Below are positions 1-5,452 of a stretch of 5,470 nt of DNA, piece by piece (position 1 is the first letter of the stretch; the number at the start of each line of letters is the position of its first letter). The stretch comes from Caldifarciminota bacterium (GTDB taxonomy: Bacteria > Hydrothermota > Tepidihabitantia > Tepidihabitantales > JAOUPE01): contig JAOUPE010000121.1 of assembly GCA_029880025.1 (NCBI GenBank), positions 1-5,470 on the forward strand. The letters are read 5' to 3'. The translations under genes and the position numbers were made by a program. The notes under the pieces were generated by a model. It did not search any database. It was not told the origin of the DNA and worked only from the letters and a program-made list of their open reading frames with translations.

Positions 1-836
1 GGGATAATGAAAATATAAAAACCCTCTTTTAAAAAAAGATTCAAAGCAAATTTCAAATTAGAAAATACCTCTGCCCAGGAGGATGAAAACATCCAGACCC
101 GATACTGTTTACCGGTAACGTGCCAAACCAATCTTTCCCAGTTATAGGGATTACCCCAATTAAAAAGTGGTGTCCCTCTTGCTCTAATTAGCAGATATAA
201 ATAAACTGACAAGCCTAACAAAAAGAAGCCCATTCCAATCATTAAATACCGGAAACAGAAAAGATTTTTTCTATAAAATAGCATCATAAAAATTATGGTT
301 CCAATAAAGGTGCTCCAAATCATCATATGATTAGTGAAGCTCATACCCAAGATGAATGCTAATAGGATTAATATGTTATTTTTTTCAACCTTAAGCCAGA
401 GATAGACGATTAGAACTAAGAACAAAGCAGTAAGTCCGTAAACTTCAGCGCCCACTGCTACTGACCAAATAGTACGGGAAAAGGCAAAAAGGCTGGTGCT
501 AACCAAAGCGGCAACGACAGAATTGGTCAAACCAAACAAAAGTAGAAAGAAAAAACAGCTGGCGGCTGTGCAATATATAGCCGAAATGAAATTAATCCGC
601 TGCGCGATTGAAGCAATCGGTATTTTAGAAAAAATATTGCCGATTAAAGTGTAAAGTGGATATCCGGTAGGATGGAGGATATCAAGAAGATAACAACCGG
701 TGATGAGTTCGCCCGAGTCAATGATATTAACGGTCGGACTTAAGGTGAACCGATAAATCAAGAGCACTGAAAAAGAAACCAGGATACTTAGTCGAATCGT
801 TTTTGCTGTCTTATTTAGGGAGGGAGGATTGACCAA
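1..836 (-). CDS. DUF2723-family multi-pass membrane protein (GT-C glycosyltransferase-like), 3' end outside window
   Basis: My own translation from a TTG at 836 gives 278 codons with no stop, running off the left edge, so only the N-terminal part is present. A short cytoplasmic N-terminus leads into a membrane segment at about residues 15-32. The first external loop carries D40-S-G-E43 and then HPTGYPLYTLIG (55-66). Further conserved-looking blocks are AVGAEVYGL (127-135), GMSFTNHMM (164-172) and an NWGNPYNWERL / WHVTGKQYR block (226-246), with about seven hydrophobic segments between. This motif series is that of DUF2723, whose eukaryotic relative TMEM260 is a protein O-mannosyltransferase; the acidic pair in loop 1 matches the usual GT-C catalytic position. 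I infer a membrane glycosyltransferase using a lipid-linked sugar; the acceptor is unknown. An in-frame TAA lies just upstream, and the TTG has AAGGGG five bases before it. A terminator hairpin stands directly upstream, so this gene is probably not a simple part of the upstream operon. Confidence 0.9.
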   Translation of the reverse strand, partial: MVNPPSLNKTAKTIRLSILVSFSVLLIYRFTLSPTVNIIDSGELITGCYLLDILHPTGYPLYTLIGNIFSKIPIASIAQRINFISAIYCTAASCFFFLLLFGLTNSVVAALVSTSLFAFSRTIWSVAVGAEVYGLTALFLVLIVYLWLKVEKNNILILLAFILGMSFTNHMMIWSTFIGTIIFMMLFYRKNLFCFRYLMIGMGFFLLGLSVYLYLLIRARGTPLFNWGNPYNWERLVWHVTGKQYRVWMFSSSWAEVFSNLKFALNLFLKEGFYIFII

Positions 837-841
837 TTGCA

Positions 842-847
842 CCCCTT
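842..847 (-). promoter_or_regulatory. Ribosome binding site deciding the TTG start of the DUF2723 gene
   Basis: AAGGGG on the minus strand lies 5 nt before the TTG at 836. The alternative in-frame GTG at 842-840 would overlap the site, and an in-frame TAA closes the frame just before it. The next in-frame ATG comes after residue 160, far inside the membrane domain. TTG at 836 is therefore the best start. Confidence 0.6.
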
Positions 848-883
848 AAAATAATAAAGAGCTTGACTAAGTCAAGCTCTTTA
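848..883 (-). terminator. Rho-independent terminator (bidirectional) after the GIY-YIG-like gene
   Basis: AAAGAGCTTGAC and GTCAAGCTCTTT form a perfect 12-bp stem around a 3-nt loop (868-870); one further T-A pair (855/883) makes it 13 bp. On the minus strand the stem is followed by a T-rich run (TTATTTT); on the plus strand by ATTTTAA, so it could also work weakly in the other direction. It starts 22 bases after the stop codon of the 126-aa gene. On the other side it ends just before the ribosome binding site of the DUF2723 gene, with no room for a promoter between. Confidence 0.85.
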
Positions 884-905
884 ATTTTAAAAAACCAGCT
901 CTTAT

Positions 906-1286
906 TTAGTAGTCATCATTACTTAGACCATTAGCTGTATTCCACTCACATTCCGACATCGGGCAGCCCATCCCATTTGTTTCTTCTGGTGGTATTGGAT
1001 GTGTCTCGACGCCTTTCATATATAGGTAACGATGCCATAGCTTGCAATGTTCACGAAATGCTGCTTTGGCGTTGGGGGTGAATCCGAACCAAAAATAGGA
1101 ATACTTTGTATCTAAGCCACGTTGTACATAACAGGCTTTTAGTATTGCCTCCCGAACATTAGTATCTGACCTGCCAACCTCAGCTATTCTTTCACCATCA
1201 TTAGAAAGCAAATATACGCCGGGTGAAGTTTCGCGCACATAATAATCTATATGGTCAAGCCGATGCGGGCCTTTTATCTCAATCAA
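906..1286 (-). CDS. Small hypothetical protein, atypical GIY-YIG-fold-like
   Basis: This is a 126-aa soluble protein with no signal peptide or membrane segment. It starts at TTG, chosen because a perfect AAAGGAGG lies 4 nt upstream. Residues 23-45 read GVY...(I)AEVGRS...NVR, which resembles the GIY-YIG core: G23-V24-Y25 for the first element, V37-G38-R39 for the second, and R45 for the conserved arginine of the following helix. YSYFWFGFTP (62-71) would be the third strand, and E79 in AFREHCKLWHRY (76-87) takes the place of the family's conserved glutamate. The tyrosine of the second element is replaced by E36. C-terminal H96-P97 and C108-P-M-S-E-C113, possibly with C81/H85, could bind a metal. 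I recall short uncharacterised bacterial proteins with a similar YVGRS...HP...CP layout, but could not search. Nuclease activity is not shown. The gene has its own likely promoter after livF and a terminator behind it, so it is probably a separate unit. Confidence 0.8.
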   Translation of the reverse strand: MIEIKGPHRLDHIDYYVRETSPGVYLLSNDGERIAEVGRSDTNVREAILKACYVQRGLDTKYSYFWFGFTPNAKAAFREHCKLWHRYLYMKGVETHPIPPEETNGMGCPMSECEWNTANGLSNDDY

Positions 1287-1372
1287 CTCTCCTCCTTTAA
1301 AGAAAAATTATAGATTAATTTCTTTACCGTTTTATCTGTTTCGTTCTGACATTTAACCGGCAAGTTGGACAT
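1283..1372 (-). other. Possible 29-codon leader ORF overlapping the start of the 126-aa gene
   Basis: An ATG at 1372 opens a 29-codon frame beginning MSNLPVKCQN. Its TGA stop overlaps the downstream TTG start (TTGA). Such an overlap can couple translation. It has no Shine-Dalgarno site of its own, and a TATAAT at 1312-1307 lies within it, so it may be chance. It lies within the expected leader of the promoter at 1401-1429. Confidence 0.2.
1291..1298 (-). promoter_or_regulatory. Strong Shine-Dalgarno site for the TTG-started 126-aa gene
   Basis: AAAGGAGG on the minus strand, full complementarity to the usual 16S rRNA 3' end, with a 4-nt spacer to the TTG at 1286. It decides the start and is by far the strongest ribosome binding site in the window. 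Confidence 0.8.
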
Positions 1373-1400
1373 ATTATGCATTACATTCCGTTGTCATATT

Positions 1401-1429
1401 ATTTTAACAAGTATCCGAGTAGCTGTCAA
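1401..1429 (-). promoter_or_regulatory. Sigma70-type promoter for the 126-aa gene
   Basis: On the minus strand, TTGACA (1429-1424, perfect -35), a 17-bp spacer, then TAAAAT (1406-1401, 5 of 6 to the -10 consensus). Transcription would start near 1394 and leave a leader of about 107 nt before the TTG. It begins about 40 bp after the livF stop, where I see no terminator, so read-through from the liv operon may add to expression. A second -10-like TATAAT at 1312-1307, 9 nt before the Shine-Dalgarno site, lacks a recognisable -35. Confidence 0.6.
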
Positions 1430-1469
1430 TCACGAAAGCCCGAATATAAACTATCATCATTTTTTAATA

Positions 1470-2198
1470 CTACTCACCTAAATATGCCGATTTCACTTTT
1501 GGGTCCTCCCTTAATTCTTGAGCGTTACCTGAAAGGACAATGCTTCCGGTTTCCAGCACATAGGCACGCTGGGCAATACTCAAAGCCATGTTCGCATTCT
1601 GTTCAACCAGAAGAATCGAAGTTCCCTGTTCGTTAATTTCTTTAATGATGGCAAAAATTTCCGAGACCAAAATTGGGGACAAGCCCATTGACGGTTCATC
1701 CAGCATCAGTAACTTGGGTCGTGCCATTAAACCACGTCCCATTGCCAACATCTGCTGCTCACCACCGGAAAGCGTTCCGGCTGATTGGGCTAATCGCTCT
1801 TTAAGTCTTGGAAAGGATTCGAAAACTCGAGTCATGGCTGCATCAATTTCCGCTTTATTATTAGTATTATAAGCTCCTAACCTTAAGTTTTCGTAAACCG
1901 TAAGATTGGAAAAAGGTTTTCTACCTTCTGGCACATGGCTGATACCTAAACCGGCAATTTTATGGGCTGGTATACCGTTTAAATCCTGGTCCTGGAATTT
2001 AATTTTCCCTGAGCTCGATTTTACTAATCCAGAAATCGTCTTTAAGGTTGTACTTTTACCCGCACCATTAGCGCCGATTAATGTAACAATTTCACCAGGT
2101 TTTAACTCAAAGGAAATTCCATGCAAGGCACATATCGCGCCGTAATGGACCGAAAGATCCTTTACTTCAAGTAAGTTGTTGAACGACGTCTGATTCAT
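1470..2198 (-). CDS. livF: Branched-chain amino acid (HAAT) ABC transporter ATP-binding protein LivF
   Basis: This is one of the two cytoplasmic ATPases that power the importer; it would pair with LivG beneath the LivH-LivM membrane pore. The 242 aa match the usual LivF length. Visible ABC motifs are Walker A GANGAGKST (42-50), the LivF-type VPEGR segment in the Q-loop region (89-93), signature LSGGEQQM (143-150), Walker B LLMLDEPS (163-170) with catalytic E168, and VEQN (198-201), where LivF proteins characteristically have Gln in place of the switch histidine. The C-terminus (DPKVKSAYLGE) is the usual family end. The ATG lies 19 nt after the livG stop and has no Shine-Dalgarno site (an AT-rich stretch precedes it), so translation probably depends on coupling or unstructured mRNA. 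It is the last gene of the liv operon. Confidence 0.96.
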   Translation of the reverse strand: MNQTSFNNLLEVKDLSVHYGAICALHGISFELKPGEIVTLIGANGAGKSTTLKTISGLVKSSSGKIKFQDQDLNGIPAHKIAGLGISHVPEGRKPFSNLTVYENLRLGAYNTNNKAEIDAAMTRVFESFPRLKERLAQSAGTLSGGEQQMLAMGRGLMARPKLLMLDEPSMGLSPILVSEIFAIIKEINEQGTSILLVEQNANMALSIAQRAYVLETGSIVLSGNAQELREDPKVKSAYLGE

Positions 2199-2217
2199 AT
2201 TATAGCTAAAATTTATC

Positions 2218-2991
2218 TCAGCTGTCGGTCACCGACCCTAAATAGGCTTCGATCACCTTTGGGTCGTTTTGAACCTGTTCTGGTTTACCCTGAGCGATGA
2301 TTTCACCAAAATCCATTGCCACCACCCGCTCGCAAATCCCCATCACTACTTTCATCTGGTGTTCGATTAAGAGAATCGTTAGCTTGAACCGGTCGCGGAT
2401 AAAGGAAATCAATTCCATTAGCCTGCCCACTTCAAAAGGATTCATCCCGGCGGCTGGTTCATCGAGCAATAATAGTTTTGGTTCACTGACTAAAGCCCTT
2501 GCTATTTCTAAGCGACGCTGTTCACCATAGGGTAGATTTTTACTGATTTCGTTATATCTGGTTTCTAAGCCAAAAATAGCGAGAAATTCTAATGCCTTTT
2601 CTCTTAACTGCGATTCCTCTTCATTAAAGCGTTTGGTTCGAAACAGGGTATGACATATTCCGCAACGGGTTTGAAAATGATAGGCGATACGAACATTATC
2701 CAGGACGGTTAATTCGGGAAAGAGTCGAATATTTTGAAAAGTTCTGGTTATGCCTAATTTTGCAATCTTGTGCGGTTTCAGACGGCTAATCTCATGTTCC
2801 TGAAATTTAATGCTTCCCAGGGTAGGGTTGTACATGCCGGTAATAAGATTAAAGACCGTTGTTTTTCCAGCACCATTTGGTCCAATCAACCCTACCAGTT
2901 CCCCCGTATTTATATTCAAATCAAAATCTGAAACCGCTTTTAATCCGCCAAAGCTTTTGGTCAGCTTATTAATTTCTAACAAAGCACTCAT
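2218..2991 (-). CDS. livG: Branched-chain amino acid (HAAT) ABC transporter ATP-binding protein LivG
   Basis: This is the second cytoplasmic ATPase of the importer. The 257 aa are normal for LivG. Motifs in order: Walker A GPNGAGKTT (37-45), Q-loop TFQNIRLF (84-91, Q86), the LivG-type signature LPYGEQRR (153-160), Walker B LLLLDEPA (173-180) with E178, and switch histidine H211 in IEHQM. The C-terminal DPKVIEAYLG is the family ending. C110 and C113 (RCGICH) lie in the helical insert before the signature; I do not know that they matter. The start overlaps the end of livM by 4 bp (ATGA), which points to translational coupling; only a distant GGAG (12-nt spacer) is seen as ribosome binding site. 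Confidence 0.96.
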   Translation of the reverse strand: MSALLEINKLTKSFGGLKAVSDFDLNINTGELVGLIGPNGAGKTTVFNLITGMYNPTLGSIKFQEHEISRLKPHKIAKLGITRTFQNIRLFPELTVLDNVRIAYHFQTRCGICHTLFRTKRFNEEESQLREKALEFLAIFGLETRYNEISKNLPYGEQRRLEIARALVSEPKLLLLDEPAAGMNPFEVGRLMELISFIRDRFKLTILLIEHQMKVVMGICERVVAMDFGEIIAQGKPEQVQNDPKVIEAYLGSVTDS

Positions 2992-3986
2992 TTGCTCGTT
3001 TCGCTCCGATTGATTGGTGTTTTAAATGATTCCGGTTTTGGAAAAAGAAATTTAATTTCTCGTCCACCAAATATCCCTTTAGGACGAATCAGCATCACGA
3101 TTATTAACAACAAAGGGTAGATTACTAGCCGCCAATCCAGAATCGCTTCGGGTAAGATGACCCGCAATCCTTCGAGTAAGAAAGTCCAGGCAAAGGCGAT
3201 TATAATTGTGCCCGAGATGCTACCCAAACCGCCTAAAACAATAATCAACAACACATCAATTGATTTCAGAAAATCAAAATTGGACGGATGGAGAAAGGAA
3301 TAGAGATGGGCATATAAGCCGCCAGCTACCCCGGCATAAATACAACCAATCACAAATCCAATTGTCTTATATTTCGTGGTATTGACGCCAACCGCTTCTG
3401 AGGCAACTTCATCCTCCCGAATCGAGACCAATGCCCTGCCAATGCTCGAAAAAACTAAATTTCTTAAAATGATTATTCCCAGAACAAATACCGCAAACAC
3501 CCAGGCAAAGCTGGTTAACCGTGGTATCCCGGTCATGCCGCGCGAGCCACCCAAGCTGGGAATTATTGCATCGGCATTATCAAAGACTATTTTCATGATG
3601 ATGCCAAAGCCAAGTGTCGCAATACCCAGATAATCTGACCGAAGCCTTAGAATCGGTAAACCGATAAGAAAAGCAACGACTCCGGCTAGAATGCCGCCGC
3701 AAATAATACCCAACAATAAGATTAAAGGGTTGGTGCTTTGAATACTCTTGCTGAGATAAGCTGCAGCATAAGCACCGATGCCATAAAATGCTGCATGCCC
3801 TAATGAAAATTGTCCGGTAAATCCATATATGAGATTTAACCCCAATGCCGAAATTGCCATGATTCCAGCAAAGGAAAGAATTTGCTGCCAATAAGGATTA
3901 ATCAGTCCAAGACTAATCAGGACTTGAAGCACAACATAAACCGCAACCACGATAACTATTGACCTAAGTGTAGCCAATCGTTTCAT
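2988..3986 (-). CDS. livM: Branched-chain amino acid (HAAT) ABC transporter permease LivM
   Basis: This is an inner-membrane permease forming the pore together with LivH. The 332 aa hold about eight hydrophobic segments (for example 8-30, 36-55, 88-112, 160-178, 208-228, 243-268 and 284-302). Family hallmarks are GLNLIYGFTGQFSLGHAAFY (49-68), RLRSDYLGIATLGFG (114-128), the cytoplasmic coupling loop with SIREDEVASEAVGV (188-201), and VLGGLGSISGT (250-260). The end RPKGIFGGRE is also typical, followed by a short polar tail. The ATG has only a weak AGG 8 nt upstream. It follows livH after a 121-bp gap that carries a dispersed-type repeat. TTGACA 10 nt before the ATG has no matching -10 box. A TATAAT at 4021-4016 has no good -35 either, so an internal promoter is possible but unproven. 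Confidence 0.96.
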   Translation of the reverse strand: MKRLATLRSIVIVVAVYVVLQVLISLGLINPYWQQILSFAGIMAISALGLNLIYGFTGQFSLGHAAFYGIGAYAAAYLSKSIQSTNPLILLLGIICGGILAGVVAFLIGLPILRLRSDYLGIATLGFGIIMKIVFDNADAIIPSLGGSRGMTGIPRLTSFAWVFAVFVLGIIILRNLVFSSIGRALVSIREDEVASEAVGVNTTKYKTIGFVIGCIYAGVAGGLYAHLYSFLHPSNFDFLKSIDVLLIIVLGGLGSISGTIIIAFAWTFLLEGLRVILPEAILDWRLVIYPLLLIIVMLIRPKGIFGGREIKFLFPKPESFKTPINRSETSK

Positions 3987-4078
3987 AATTCTAACCTGTC
4001 AATCGGTTAAAGATAATTATAAAAGAATTATGTGAGAGCAATGTTAACACCTCGACTATCTTTGCGGTTAATTTTACT

Positions 4079-4107
4079 CGGTGTCCACCTGTGTTCATCT
4101 GTGGTTT
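4079..4107. repeat. Probable dispersed intergenic repeat (CCACAGATGAACACAGG type) between livH and livM
   Basis: On the minus strand, directly after the livH stop, AACCACAGATGAACACAGG is followed by TGGACACCGAG. CACAGATGAACACAGGTGGA shows a period of about 10-12 bases built on ACACAG/CACAG words. I recall very similar text as a frequent intergenic repeat in many bacterial genomes and metagenome bins; this is recognition from memory. The adjoining stretch to about 4058 (ATTAACCGCAAAG on the minus strand) may belong to the same element. Only one copy is in this window, so repeat status cannot be proved here. Confidence 0.5.
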
Positions 4108-4992
4108 TTACACTTTCTCGGCTGCCGGTTTACCTAAAATTCCGGTTGGCTTAATAAGAAGCACAATGATTAAGATTCCAAAGGCTACCGCATCTCTTAA
4201 AGTTGATGAGACAAATGCTGCGGTCATCACTTCCACCACGCCCATAATTATTGCGCCAAGCATTGCACCAGGGATTATTCCGATACCACCTAATACCGCT
4301 GCAACAAATGCCTTTAATCCTGGCATCACGCCCATAAACGGGTTAATCTGGGGATAGGCGATACCGTATAAGACACCGCCGGCTCCAGCCAATCCTGAAC
4401 CAATCCCAAAAGTTATAGATATTATCCGACTGATATCAATCCCCATCAACTGAGCAGTTTGTTTGTCAAATGATACAGCACGCATTGCCATTCCAGTTTT
4501 TGTCTTGGCAACAAAAATTTGCAAGACCACCATCAGGAAAATTGCTACGCCGAATACAATAATCTGAATATTAGATAAAGTCACGCCACCCAAATTAAAA
4601 TTGACGATTGGAAACGGTCGGGGATAGGCTAAATAATTTGGTCCAAAGACAAATTTTAAACTGGTAAAATATTCAAGAAAAAGCGACATTCCCATTGCGG
4701 TTATTAATGCGGCAATCCTTGGCGCATTGCGTAATGGTTTATACGCCAATTTCTCAATTGTGATACCAAGAATTGCGCAGCCAAGCATTGCTCCCACCAT
4801 GGCTAAAGGAAATGGTAATTTAAATCTGCCCAAAAGATAAAATCCGAAATAGGCGCCAATCATAAAAACATCGCCGTGGGCAAAATTAATCAATCGGACA
4901 ATTCCATAGACCATGGTATAACCTAAGGCGATTAAGGCATAAACAAAGCCGAGTTGCAGTCCGTTGATTAATTGCTGTAAGAAATAGGTCAT
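4108..4992 (-). CDS. livH: Branched-chain amino acid (HAAT) ABC transporter permease LivH
   Basis: This inner-membrane permease is the partner of LivM and the first gene of the operon. The 294 aa are the usual LivH length, with about eight hydrophobic segments (for example 8-30, 42-56, 62-80, 93-113, 142-161, 190-215, 226-255 and 266-282). Family hallmarks are the start FLQQLINGLQLGFVYALIAL (4-23), LINFAHGDVFMIGAY (34-48), the coupling loop GMAMRAVSFDKQTAQLMGID (167-186) and VLGGIGIIPGAMLGA (233-247), with the end KPTGILGKPAAEKV. The ATG fits the family N-terminus but has no Shine-Dalgarno site; the promoter's -10 box ends 9 nt upstream, so the mRNA is probably nearly leaderless. Substrate cannot be read from the permease: branched-chain amino acids are usual, but HAAT systems also take urea, amides or other amino acids, and no binding protein is in view. 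Confidence 0.96.
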   Translation of the reverse strand: MTYFLQQLINGLQLGFVYALIALGYTMVYGIVRLINFAHGDVFMIGAYFGFYLLGRFKLPFPLAMVGAMLGCAILGITIEKLAYKPLRNAPRIAALITAMGMSLFLEYFTSLKFVFGPNYLAYPRPFPIVNFNLGGVTLSNIQIIVFGVAIFLMVVLQIFVAKTKTGMAMRAVSFDKQTAQLMGIDISRIISITFGIGSGLAGAGGVLYGIAYPQINPFMGVMPGLKAFVAAVLGGIGIIPGAMLGAIIMGVVEVMTAAFVSSTLRDAVAFGILIIVLLIKPTGILGKPAAEKV

Positions 4993-5001
4993 AAAATTTT
5001 T

Positions 5002-5029
5002 ACTCTATTCAAAAGATTTTGCTTGTCAA
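5002..5029 (-). promoter_or_regulatory. Promoter of the livHMGF operon, implying a nearly leaderless mRNA
   Basis: On the minus strand, TTGACA (5029-5024, perfect -35), a 16-bp spacer, then TAGAGT (5007-5002, 4 of 6 to the -10 consensus). The -10 box ends 9 nt before the livH ATG, so the start of transcription would fall about 2-4 nt before the codon. The -35 box lies in an 11-bp palindrome, GCTTG-A-CAAGC (5031-5021), which could be an operator, although it is short. Confidence 0.6.
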
Positions 5030-5083
5030 GCCATAATCTAAAATCCGTGAAAGAATTTATTTCAACCGCCGAGACGATTAGAC

Positions 5084-5178
5084 CACGAGATTGATACCAG
5101 AAATGTCATTCTGAACAAAGCGAAGAATCTCTACGGGATTCCTCGTTTCACCCAGAACCGCGTCGGTGTAATCTCGTG
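5084..5178. repeat. Nested imperfect palindrome, REP/MITE-like element
   Basis: An inner hairpin has arms 5107-5131 and 5135-5159 around a TAC loop; 16 of 25 positions are complementary, plus two G-U pairs in RNA. The outer ends CACGAGATT (5084-5092) and AATCTCGTG (5170-5178) are perfectly inverted and nearly share its centre. The inner text TGTCATTCTGAACAAAGCGA followed by AGAATCTC resembles, from memory, a widespread dispersed repeat of bacterial genomes. It fills the gap between the small lysine-rich ORF and the livH promoter, has no T-run, and so is not a classic terminator. Confidence 0.6.
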
Positions 5179-5203
5179 TTTTCTTATCGCTGGATTAAGG
5201 TTT

Positions 5204-5422
5204 TTAAATAATCCCTTTTAACCTTAGTGCGAAAAAGACTGAAACAATTTTCTCTTTTAATTTCAGTAGGACATCTTGTTTTAATCCCTCTTTTTGCCAT
5301 TTGCTGATAATTTTATTTAGCGACTGTTCCAATTTTTCTTTGCTTTCTTGGGGAGGGGTAAAGGCTTTACCATAATATTTCTTCCCGAGTCGGGTCTTTT
5401 CGACGAAGGGTCGATTCGACAA
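5204..5422 (-). CDS. Small lysine-rich hypothetical protein, start uncertain and possibly partial
   Basis: I do not recognise this protein. From the first in-frame TTG at 5422 it is 72 aa, very basic (many Lys), without membrane or signal segments. Residues 26-62 (ESKEKLEQSLNKIISKWQKE onward) look like two amphipathic helices with heptad-like spacing, which supports real coding. The N-terminal part (SNRPFVEKTRLGKK) is read from TTCGAC-rich sequence that may be repeat-derived. The frame stays open for 16 more codons to the window edge, and TTG at 5422 has no convincing ribosome binding site, so the gene may begin outside the window, or further in at the TTG of residue 31. It ends 211 bp before livH, with the palindromic element between, and has no evident link to the transporter. 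Confidence 0.45.
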   Translation of the reverse strand: MSNRPFVEKTRLGKKYYGKAFTPPQESKEKLEQSLNKIISKWQKEGLKQDVLLKLKEKIVSVFFALRLKGII

Positions 5423-5452
5423 AGTTCGACAGCATTCCCTGGTAAAGGCTTT
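5357..5452. repeat. 12-bp direct repeats flanking a TTCGAC-rich stretch
   Basis: GGTAAAGGCTTT occurs at 5357-5368 and again at 5441-5452, exactly 84 bp apart. Between the copies TTCGAC occurs three times (5399, 5415 and 5425), along with the near-palindrome GTCGATTCGAC (5410-5420). On the minus strand both copies read KAFT in the same frame, 28 codons apart. This could be a target duplication around a small inserted repeat, or a local duplication. A 7-bp inverted pair CCCTGGT/ACCAGGG (5438-5444 and 5464-5470) lies just beyond. Confidence 0.4.

Noticed and set aside
108..118. Symmetrical TTACCGGTAA sequence as an operator
   Set aside because: It lies inside the DUF2723 coding region, where it encodes the conserved-looking VTGK stretch. 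A short palindrome there has no regulatory context.
1430..1469. Terminator directly after livF
   Set aside because: I found no inverted repeat with a T-run in the 40 bp after the stop. The first convincing terminator on this strand is at 848-883.
1376..1636. Plus-strand ORF of 86 codons across the livF end and the intergenic region
   Set aside because: It overlaps livF antisense and the promoter region, has no ribosome binding site, and its peptide has no family-like pattern. It is a shadow frame, as are the plus-strand ORFs at 1588-1872, 1906-2145, 2297-2530, 2810-3013, 3376-3633 and 4091-4357.
2199..2206. TATAAT immediately before the livF ATG
   Set aside because: A -10 box there would start transcription inside the coding region, and there is no -35 box at the right distance. 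It is most likely chance AT-rich sequence in the 19-nt livG-livF gap.
3580..3891. Minus-strand ORF of 103 codons inside livM
   Set aside because: It is another frame of livM, which has complete family motifs across the same interval. The product is rich in Cys, His and Trp and unlike any family I know.
3987..4044. Internal promoter for livM (TTGACA near 4003-3998; TATAAT at 4021-4016)
   Set aside because: The TTGACA would put its -10 inside livM coding sequence with no match, and the TATAAT has no acceptable -35 15-18 bp upstream. It is kept as a possibility only.
5398..5430. TTCGAC repeats as a CRISPR or iteron array
   Set aside because: The three hexamers are unevenly spaced (16 and 10 bp) and lie within an open reading frame. 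There are no constant-length repeats or spacers and no replication gene nearby.
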